Below are positions 1 to 5,024 of a stretch of DNA of 5,403 bases, piece by piece. Position 1 is the stretch's first letter, and each line of letters opens with the position of its first letter. The position numbers were made by a program, and so were the translations under genes. The stretch is from Actinomycetes bacterium (GTDB lineage Bacteria; Actinomycetota; Thermoleophilia; Gaiellales; Gaiellaceae): contig JANXXF010000142.1 in the NCBI GenBank assembly GCA_025350775.1, positions 1 through 5,403 on the forward strand, given 5' to 3'. Below the pieces are notes generated by a model. It worked only from the letters and a program-made list of their open reading frames with translations. It searched no databases and was not told the origin of the DNA.

Positions 1-2119
1 CGAGCTTGTCGCGGTGCACGCCGGCGTACCGCTCGCGAAGCGTCGGCTCGAGGAGTTGCTCGCCGAGCCACTGGTCGAGGTCGGCTGCCTCGATCAGTCG
101 GCCGCCTCGACGCCAGGACCAGACGGCGAGGCGGTACATCAGCTCCGACTTGTGCGCGGGCGTGAGGGAGTGCTTGCCGGCGTCGCGTTCCAACCAGTCG
201 GCGATCATGCCCTCGTAGATCGTCGAGCTGTAGACGGGTTCACCGCCGCGCTTCTTGCGCTGGATCAGCGGGATCTGACTGACTACCTTCGACAGCGTGA
301 ACGGACGGGTGGTGAGATCGCTGAGGTCGTGGACGTCTTCAAGGAGGGTGAGCACTTGCGCGGCGTTCTCCTCGGGGAGTGCTTTCTCGAGGTAGGTGCG
401 GATCTGGTCGGGCGTTAGCGGAAGCAGTTCAAGAGCGAGGTAGTCGTCGCTCGAGGCGCGGTCGCGTCCCTGCTCGGTGAAGAACCGCGCCTGCTCCCGC
501 AGCGTGCGGAAGTAGTGGGTCCGGCAGGAGACGAGGATCTTCGTGTCTGTCCCGCCGAATGGAGCGTAAGCCGCTCCGGCTCTCTCGACCGGCCTGAGCT
601 TCAGGATCTCGCGTGTGAACGCCCTCCCGCCGGACTCGTCGAGCTGGACGAGCGCCTCGTCGAGTCCGTCGAAGATGAAGAGCGTCGGCCGGCGCCTTGC
701 CTCTGCGAGGAGTTCCTCGGCGGTTGGACGGGCCCCGTCGAGCGCCTCCCAGCTTCGCGTCACGACCTCGGTCAGGATTTCCTCGAGCGTCGGGACGGAG
801 AGTCGGTCCCGCAGGCCCGTCAACATCCGTAGGTCGAAGTAGTACGGAGTGGGCAGCAGGGAGTCAGTCTCGGCCGCGTCCTCGATCAGTTCGAGGAACG
901 CCTGGCAGGTGATCGTCTTACCCATCCCGTAGTCACCGATCAGCGCCGCGAGCGAACGGTCGCCAGCGGCCCACGTCTTGAGCGTCTCCAGGGCATCGAC
1001 CGGGCGACCGTGGTCTTCCGCCCGCTCGTGCTCGTCGACCGCAACCCCGCCGATCCGTCCATGAGTCCGAAAGAGGACGTCGCGCGATCGCGCGAGGTCG
1101 CCGCTCCCCATCGAGCGCTTCCCCTGGTGATCTTCGATCGGGCGCTCGCCGTCAGGCTCGTCGTCTTCGTTGCGCGTTTCCTGTTGGAGGTACTTCTCGA
1201 CCAGCTGCTCGAGGCGTCCGGAGAGGGCTTGGACCCAGAGCATCGGGCCACGCTTTCCGGACGCCAAGCTGAAAGCCCTGCTGTTGTGCGAGAAGATCCA
1301 GTTCCGGTCGATCCCGTGCATCTCCACGTTCGCGCGGATCGGTTCCAGCAGTACGGGCACTGGGAGCTTCTCGTGGCGATCGGGTGCGAAGAACGCCGGA
1401 AGCTCGACGTCCCTGATGTACGGGCGTCCGAGGAAGGTCGTGCTGAGAGCGAAGATGCCGATGTCCGAGCGTTGAAGCGCGGCTCTGATCTCGGAGTCGA
1501 AGTCCTCGCCCGGCAGCAGTGCGTCTTCGAACTCCCAGAACTCGAACGTCGCAACTTTGCTGATCTTCATCTCCGCTACGAGGAGATCCCAGAACTTCTT
1601 CGCTTCGGCCTGATCGCCGTCCGCGTAGCTGAGGAAAACGCGGATGCTCGGTTTCCCGCCGATGATCTTCGCCTGGCGATGCTCGATCAGGTTGTCGCGA
1701 TTCCCTGTCAGCTCGATCAGGGCGGCGGTCGCCGTCGCGCTACGCCGGGCGGTGAACCCGACGCTGCGATTGCTACCGTGCGCCTTCGCGCCGCGCACAG
1801 TTAGCGCGACATCCGCGCCGGTCGGCGCCGCCGCCGTCTGGAGCGAATCGCTCAAACGGCGAAGCGCGGTCAACTTCGCCTCGTGGGAGCGGCCCGGGAA
1901 GAGGTGGTCGACGGCTTCCGCGACTGTCATGTTGGTGCGCTCGCCGAGCATCGAGGCGAGTCGATCGAGACGTTCGCGATCGGACGGGCTCAACGGGACA
2001 GACGCGATCCGAATCCTGGCTCGTGCAGCGGGAATGAAGTCGCCGTCGACGACGGGCTGCCTCTCCCGTGGCTGTGGGTCACGCGAACTCACCGGTCGTG
2101 CCCTGGGAAGTTCGCCTGG
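1..2119 (-). CDS. TIR-STAND (NACHT-like) NTPase, C-terminus cut off by window edge
   Basis: 706 codons are open from ATG 2119 to the left edge with no stop. Residues 1-158 are an extension I do not recognise. A TIR domain follows (about 159-290): IRVFLSYADGD at 159-169, WEFED at 195-199, PGEDF at 203-207, and YIRDVEL with E239 at the place of the catalytic glutamate of NAD-cleaving TIR domains. After a charged linker comes a STAND/NACHT-type NTPase: Walker A GDYGMGKT (395-402, K401), Walker B TLFIFDGLDEA (D484, D487, E488), and a sensor-like VSCRTHYF (R533). The segments TTRPFTLSKVV and YEGMIADWLERD are typical of the helical part that follows. Known relatives sense a trigger through the C-terminus, oligomerise and let TIR degrade NAD+. 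The sensor region lies outside the window, so the trigger is unknown. Start: ATG 2119 is the first start codon after the in-frame stop at 2204-2206, but has only a weak CGGG upstream. GTG 2092, with AGGG eight bases before it, is a real alternative. A role in phage defence is inferred. Confidence 0.92.
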
Positions 2120-2203
2120 CATCGGGACGCCCGAGTATCCGTGGTCACGCCTCTTGTCCCCCGTTCTGGCTGTTGCCGGCGATCTCCTGGCGGTGCACCG
2201 GCG

Positions 2204-2433
2204 TCAGCGATCTGACGGGCGAGTTGCGCGCCGGACGACGTATGAACCTCCGAACATGCCCGCCGCGACGATCGGCGCCACGACGTTGACGCTGCCCGGC
2301 ACCGGATGCGTTGGGAGGATCACGCTCACCAGCACGGCTACTGCCCATACGAGCAGGACTCCACACAGGCCCACAGGAGGATTCGCTCGTTAGATTTCGC
2401 CTGTCCGTCATGACTCGCGTTGTCGTTCTCCAT
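2204..2433 (-). CDS. small two-helix membrane protein, interrupted by a one-base frameshift
   Basis: I do not recognise the family. Reading from ATG 2433 gives a polar start (MENDNASHDGQAKSNERILL) that stops at 2338-2340. The frame one base away (GTG 2374 to TGA 2204) is strongly hydrophobic: one helix around LLVWAVAVLVSVIL, a PTHPVPGS turn, a second helix around VVAPIVAAGMFGG, then a basic tail VVRRATRPSDR. Adding one G to the GGG run (plus-strand ccc 2370-2372) joins the two into a single protein of about 76 residues. The span of 230 bases is one short of a multiple of three. GGAG at 2444-2447 lies ten bases before the ATG, which supports the upstream start. GTG 2374 has no ribosome site. 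It precedes the TIR-STAND gene on the same strand by 84 bases, so co-transcription is plausible. The break may be a sequencing error, gene decay or, less likely, programmed frameshifting; I see no slippery heptamer. Confidence 0.5.
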
Positions 2434-2472
2434 GTCCGTCTATCTCCAACGGCGATGATCGATTATGTCGGA

Positions 2473-2501
2473 ATGATGTCGTATTCATGGGAGGTTGTCA
2501 A
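2473..2501 (-). promoter_or_regulatory. candidate promoter for the membrane protein / TIR-STAND genes
   Basis: On the minus strand, TTGACA (plus 2496-2501) matches the -35 consensus exactly. It is followed after 17 bases by CATCAT (plus 2473-2478), which matches the -10 consensus at four of six positions. A start near 2466 would give a leader of about 33 bases carrying the GGAG of the membrane protein gene. The -35 box lies inside the last codons of the upstream ArsR-family gene, so the two units overlap physically. Pattern match only. Confidence 0.4.
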
Positions 2502-3054
2502 GGGCTAGGGTTCTCGACCCCCTCGCGATCTGGGATGACGGCAGCCAGGGTGGATTCAAGTGGTCGTCGCAACACCTCGATTCGGGAGGTGTTGATGGGC
2601 AGGCCGGCTGGTTGGATGAAGGAGTTGACGGGACGGTCGGCGATTCATCCTGAGCCGTGCCCATCACGTCGGAGCGTGCGGCCGGCTGCGATGTGCCGTC
2701 CGGCTGGCTGACCGCCGACGGCTGAGCGATGCGGACATGCTCGTGGTGGTGGCGGATCGCCGCGAGAAGCTCCGCGACGTGGTGGTCGTGGAGGCTGTAG
2801 AAGGCATGGCGCCCGGAGCGGCGGACGCTGACGAGGCGCTCTTGCCGCAGGCGCTGCAGTTGGTGCGAGGCGGCGCTCGACGCTATCCCGGTCGCTTCAA
2901 CGAGTTGCTCCACCGTTCGCTCGCTGTCGAGCATCGCCCAGAGCAGGCGAAGTCGGCTCGCGGTTCCGAAGGCGCGCATCGACTGTGCCAGAGCCTCCGC
3001 CTCGGCTAGCTTCAGCGGGCGGCTGGGATCCTCGTGCTCGGACTGCGCGGGCAT
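2485..3054 (-). CDS. ArsR/SmtB-family metal-sensing repressor with alpha-5 zinc site and long Ser/Pro-rich tail
   Basis: This is a 189-residue winged-helix DNA-binding repressor. The core (about 20-108) is typical of the family: FGTASRLRLLWAML, then TVEQLVEATGIASSAASHQL with the recognition helix about 58-70, then the wing RLVSVRRSGRHAFYSL. The last core helix carries D90, H92, H103 and H106, the exact D-x-H-x10-H-x2-H spacing of the CzrA/SmtB alpha-5 site that binds Zn(II) or Co(II). No alpha-3 Cys motif is present. It likely represses the divergent CDF efflux gene and itself until zinc binds. Start: the frame is open to 3147, but ATG 3054 fits the family's N-terminus and lies just past a promoter. 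Earlier starts would place the operator inside the gene. No Shine-Dalgarno is visible, so the mRNA may be leaderless. Oddity: about 80 residues after the core (109-189) are Ser/Pro/Gln-rich with a CCDDH cluster, whereas family members usually end near 100-125 residues. Confidence 0.93.
   Translation of the reverse strand: MPAQSEHEDPSRPLKLAEAEALAQSMRAFGTASRLRLLWAMLDSERTVEQLVEATGIASSAASHQLQRLRQERLVSVRRSGRHAFYSLHDHHVAELLAAIRHHHEHVRIAQPSAVSQPDGTSQPAARSDVMGTAQDESPTVPSTPSSNQPACPSTPPESRCCDDHLNPPWLPSSQIARGSRTLALDNLP
2570..2594. repeat. 9-bp perfect hairpin inside the ArsR-family gene tail
   Basis: CAACACCTC (2570-2578) and GAGGTGTTG (2586-2594) are exact inverted repeats around a 7-base loop. There is no T-run on either side, so it is not a classic intrinsic terminator. 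It lies in codons of the unusual C-terminal tail of the repressor, about 140 bases beyond where the conserved core ends, where a terminator or regulatory hairpin would normally be found. Confidence 0.6.
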
Positions 3055-3060
3055 GACGCA

Positions 3061-3089
3061 ACGATAGAGAAGCCGCCAACATATGCACA
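3061..3089 (-). promoter_or_regulatory. likely leaderless promoter of the ArsR-family gene
   Basis: On the minus strand, TGTGCA (plus 3084-3089, four of six -35 positions) is followed after 17 bases by TATCGT (plus 3061-3066, a TANNNT -10 box). The ATG at 3054 begins after six further bases, so transcription would start at or next to the start codon. This agrees with the absence of a ribosome site. The first three bases of the -35 box are the last three of the inverted-repeat operator. Confidence 0.5.
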
Positions 3090-3102
3090 TCTGTTCAGAT
3101 GT
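3087..3102. promoter_or_regulatory. candidate ArsR/SmtB-type operator, perfect 7-2-7 inverted repeat
   Basis: ACATCTGTTCAGATGT is a perfect inverted repeat (ACATCTG, TT, CAGATGT) in the gap between the divergent repressor and CDF genes. ArsR/SmtB repressors bind imperfect 12-2-12 repeats with a TGAACA/TGTTCA centre. CTGTTCAG here, read CTGAACAG on the other strand, resembles that core. It overlaps the repressor's -35 box and lies 63 bases before the CDF start codon, so one bound dimer could control both directions. Confidence 0.7.
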
Positions 3103-3165
3103 TCGATACGTTGAGATGATGAGCCGCACGCTACGAGATCCGGTCACTCACAGCTGGAGCGCACG

Positions 3166-3921
3166 ATGAGCGAGCTTCCCAGGCGAGTCCGGATCCAGGG
3201 TGACTTCGGCCATGGGCACCACCACACCGGTCACGACCGCGACCACGATCACCACCATCACGGTGACGATGGGCACGGTGGCGGGCACGGGCACTCGCAC
3301 GGCTTGGTCGATCGCTCGATCCTTCGCTCCCGTGAAGGTGTGAAGGCCGTCGCTCTGAGCCTTGCCGTGCCGGCGGTGACTGCGGCGGCGCAGCTCGCGG
3401 TGTTCTTCATGTCGAACTCGGTCGCGTTGCTCGGCGACTTGATCCACAACTTCGGCGACGCGCTGACGGCCGTGCCGCTCGGCATCGCCTTCCTGTTGCG
3501 GAGCTTCCGGGGTGAGAAGCTCGCGGGGCTCGCGGTAGTGGGTGTGATCTTGGTCAGTGCCTGCGTCGCGCTCTACGAGACGATCATGCGTTTCGTCCAC
3601 CCGGAGCACGTGACCCACCTGTGGGTGCTCGCGGCAGCCGGCGTCATCGGCTTTGTCGGCAACGAGATTGCCGCGCGGATCCGCCTCGCCGCCGGTGATC
3701 GTCTGTCGAGTCCCGCGCTCGTCGCCGATGGCAACCATGCGCGCGTCGACGGGTTCGTCTCGCTGGGCGTGGTGGCGAGCGCCGTGGTCGTGGCGGCCGG
3801 GGCTCGCATCGCCGACCCGATCGTCGGCCTGGTGATCACGCTCGTCATCGTCAAGATCACGTGGGATTCCTGGCGCACGGTGTCGAGGACCGACCCAGGC
3901 GAGTTTCGCGAGCCGAGGTAG
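3166..3921 (+). CDS. cation diffusion facilitator (CDF) zinc-type efflux transporter lacking the C-terminal domain
   Basis: 251-residue inner-membrane metal/proton antiporter, expected to export Zn(II) or a similar divalent metal. Residues 15-46 are a His-rich cytosolic segment with 14 histidines between H16 and H45. Six transmembrane helices follow (about 59-81, 85-111, 119-141, 151-175, 195-213, 217-234). Helix 2 has GDLIHNFGD with H94 and D98; helix 5 has DGNHARVD with H191 and D195. This HxxxD plus HxxxD pattern is that of zinc-transporting CDFs. The protein ends 17 residues after helix 6, so it lacks the ferredoxin-like C-terminal domain of roughly 80 residues found in YiiP. Shorter CDFs without it are known, so the gene need not be broken. 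GGAG (3156-3159) sits six bases before the ATG. It is divergent from the ArsR-family repressor and shares its operator region, and it converges with the secreted-protein gene whose stop is 17 bases away. Confidence 0.96.
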   Translation: MSELPRRVRIQGDFGHGHHHTGHDRDHDHHHHGDDGHGGGHGHSHGLVDRSILRSREGVKAVALSLAVPAVTAAAQLAVFFMSNSVALLGDLIHNFGDALTAVPLGIAFLLRSFRGEKLAGLAVVGVILVSACVALYETIMRFVHPEHVTHLWVLAAAGVIGFVGNEIAARIRLAAGDRLSSPALVADGNHARVDGFVSLGVVASAVVVAAGARIADPIVGLVITLVIVKITWDSWRTVSRTDPGEFREPR

Positions 3922-3932
3922 TCGCCCGGCTC
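3910..3932. terminator. weak hairpin between convergent genes
   Basis: GAGCCG (3910-3915) and CGGCTC (3927-3932) form a 6-bp GC-rich stem with an 11-base loop. The loop includes the CDF stop codon. It lies between two convergent genes, where a shared terminator would be useful, but has no T-run on either strand. Confidence 0.3.
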
Positions 3933-3938
3933 AGGGGC

Positions 3939-4362
3939 TTACGTGGCCGCGAAGACGGCAGCGGTAACGGTTGCCGTGCCGGGGGCGCCGGCGTTCACCC
4001 AGACGTAGCAGAGCGTCGCTGCGGCGAACGAGTGCGGATACGCTGTCACCAGGTGCGTCCCGGTGACGCTGCCTTGATCCTCGCGTGATGTCGTCGTTGC
4101 TCTGGAACTCGCAGTAGCTCGACCAGGTGAGCTTGATCACCTGGGCGGATGCAGACGTGACGGCGATCCCGAGCGTCGGCGCGTTCAGGGGAGTGCGATA
4201 GAAGTGGATCGCCTTCCCGGGCCGCGAAGTAACTGCTGCTCCGATCTGCGTCCAGGCCGCCGGCTGTGCGGGGACAGGTACCGGCTGAGTTGCTGCAGAC
4301 GCCGTCGCGGAGATTGCAAGCGCGACGACGGCGACGGATAGCAACAGGTGGCGATGTCTCAT
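3939..4362 (-). CDS. small exported protein of unknown function, with a one-base frameshift
   Basis: ATG 4362 opens a signal peptide (MRHRHLLLSVAVVALAISA, likely cut after ATASA near residue 23) and a mature region WTQIGAAVTSRPGKAIHFYR through LTWSSYCEFQSNDD. Near position 4083 the frame becomes Arg-rich and unlike a protein, ending at 3931. The frame one base away instead gives EDQGSVTGTHLVTAYPHSFA, then ATLCYVWVNAGAPGTATVTA and a TAA at 3939-3941. The 424-base span is one over a multiple of three. Removing one base from the CACGCGAGG stretch would give an intact protein of about 140 residues, a small beta-rich secreted domain with two cysteines that could pair. I do not recognise the family. 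No ribosome site is seen; TAGTCT (plus 4370-4375) seven bases before the ATG could be a leaderless -10 box. Without correction, the reading frame ends at 3931 after 143 residues. Confidence 0.72.
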
Positions 4363-4375
4363 CGGACGGAGACTA

Positions 4376-4418
4376 CGCCTGCCGGAGCAGCGGGGGAGGT
4401 CCAGAGCTCCGGCAGGCG
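4376..4418 (-). terminator. 13-bp perfect hairpin downstream of the 4439-4933 gene
   Basis: CGCCTGCCGGAGC (4376-4388) pairs exactly with GCTCCGGCAGGCG (4406-4418) around a 17-base loop. It begins 20 bases after the stop of the secreted-protein gene at 4439 on the same strand and ends 14 bases before the next start codon. The position fits an intrinsic terminator, but only scattered T bases follow on the minus strand. It could instead act on the mRNA leader of the downstream gene. Confidence 0.5.
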
Positions 4419-4438
4419 CTGTCTCGTCGATCAGGCGT

Positions 4439-4933
4439 CTAGCGCCCGACTGTCAGGATCGGGGCGTCGATGATCACGTGTGCGTCCCGGATCGTGAGCT
4501 TGCCGGCATTCGCGGCGGCGTTGATGTCGTCGTCGACCTTGAAGAGCGTGGGCGGCACTCCCGCCTTCCAGGTGACGATCATCTCTTCCCAGAGCGGCGT
4601 GTAGCCGGCCTTGCCGGGCTCGGTCAGGCCGAAGACGGGAATCTGGCCGGCGCCTGCGGCGCCCTGGAAGAGGTAGATCGGCGGGGCGGCCTTCGTCCCG
4701 GCGAGCGCCGGTGCGTAGGTGATGTGGAGCCCGGTCGCCGCTGCCTTCGTCGAGGCGTTGAGGGCGAGGAACGTGTCCTTGTGGCTGTCGTAGTAGCCGG
4801 TGTAGGCGTGCTGGGTGACGTTGGACGCCATCCCGAACGAGGGTGTCATCCCGGCGGCGAGGGCGCCGGTGGTGCCGGCGAGGAACGCAATGGCTGTGAC
4901 AGCGATTGCGGCAATGCCCGTGCGATTGTTCAT
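4439..4933 (-). CDS. exported protein of a conserved uncharacterised family
   Basis: 164 residues with a clear signal peptide: MNNRTGIAAIAVTAIAFLAG, probable cleavage after GALA near residue 26. The mature part holds GYYDSHKDTFLALNASTKAA, HITYAPALAG, PIYLFQGAAGAGQIPVFGL, EPGKAGYTPLWEEMIVTWK, DDDINAAANAGKLTIRD and a final HVIIDAPIL. The motifs YYDxHKDT, PG..GYTPLWEE.VTWK and the C-terminal xxPIL resemble, from memory, uncharacterised secreted domain proteins of bacteria and archaea. No enzymatic role is known to me, and no catalytic set or cysteine is visible. GGAG (4938-4941) lies four bases before the ATG. The gene is intact, unlike its downstream neighbour. It is divergent from the ChrB-type gene across 91 bases. 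Whether the two secreted proteins work together is unknown; the hairpin between them argues for separate transcripts. Confidence 0.88.
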   Translation of the reverse strand: MNNRTGIAAIAVTAIAFLAGTTGALAAGMTPSFGMASNVTQHAYTGYYDSHKDTFLALNASTKAAATGLHITYAPALAGTKAAPPIYLFQGAAGAGQIPVFGLTEPGKAGYTPLWEEMIVTWKAGVPPTLFKVDDDINAAANAGKLTIRDAHVIIDAPILTVGR

Positions 4934-4965
4934 GTCTCTCCGATCAGCGGGCTACCTGTGGGGCG

Positions 4966-4995
4966 AGCCTACGCGAGCGGCACCATGTTGTGCAA
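4966..4995 (-). promoter_or_regulatory. candidate promoter of the 4439-4933 secreted-protein gene
   Basis: On the minus strand, TTGCAC (plus 4990-4995) and TAGGCT (plus 4966-4971, TANNNT) are 18 bases apart, in the divergent gap before ATG 4933. The -35 half overlaps the inverted repeat shared with the opposite promoter. Weak consensus match. Confidence 0.3.
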
Positions 4996-5017
4996 CCGGT
5001 GTTGCATTAGTGATACT
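4988..5017 (+). promoter_or_regulatory. candidate leaderless promoter of the ChrB-type gene
   Basis: TTGTGC (4988-4993) and GATACT (5012-5017, five of six positions to TATACT) are 18 bases apart. The ATG at 5025 starts seven bases after the -10 box and has no Shine-Dalgarno. This geometry fits a leaderless transcript, common in actinobacteria. Confidence 0.45.
4991..5006. promoter_or_regulatory. inverted repeat in the ChrB-type promoter, candidate operator
   Basis: TGCAAC (4991-4996), a CGGT spacer and GTTGCA (5001-5006) form a perfect 6-4-6 inverted repeat. GTTG just upstream (4987-4990) pairs with the same CAAC, so three half-sites lie in tandem. The repeat sits between the -35 and -10 boxes, where a bound protein would block transcription. 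The regulator is not known; ChrB proteins have been reported to regulate their own operons. Confidence 0.45.
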
Positions 5018-5024
5018 TCCGAGC

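Noticed and set aside
940..1554. 204-codon open frame on the minus strand
   Set aside because: It is Ser/Arg/Thr-rich and out of frame with the TIR-STAND gene over the same bases; typical of a GC-rich shadow frame.
1010..1804. 264-codon open frame on the plus strand
   Set aside because: It is antisense to the TIR and linker part of the STAND gene, and its sequence has no recognisable domain. The minus-strand frame shows clear TIR and NTPase motifs.
2341..2389. programmed -1 frameshifting in the membrane protein gene
   Set aside because: No X XXY YYZ heptamer is present in the overlap between the two frames, so an error or mutation is the simpler reading.
1644..2393. 249-codon open frame on the plus strand
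   Set aside because: Low-complexity Arg/Ser/Thr composition, covers the N-terminal part of the STAND gene and the membrane gene on the other strand, no promoter or family signature.
2145..2411. 88-codon open frame on the minus strand
   Set aside because: It overlaps the hydrophobic frame at 2204-2374 in another register and reads as Arg/Ser/Gly-rich sequence; the two-helix frame is more protein-like.
3055..3147. N-terminal extension of the ArsR-family protein to the upstream ATG at 3147
   Set aside because: It would place the inverted-repeat operator and promoter inside the gene, and its sequence is unlike the family's N-terminus.
3148..3738. 196-codon open frame on the minus strand opposite the CDF gene
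   Set aside because: Its Val-rich stretch is simply the reverse of the His codons in the CDF N-terminus, and the CDF motifs are unmistakable.
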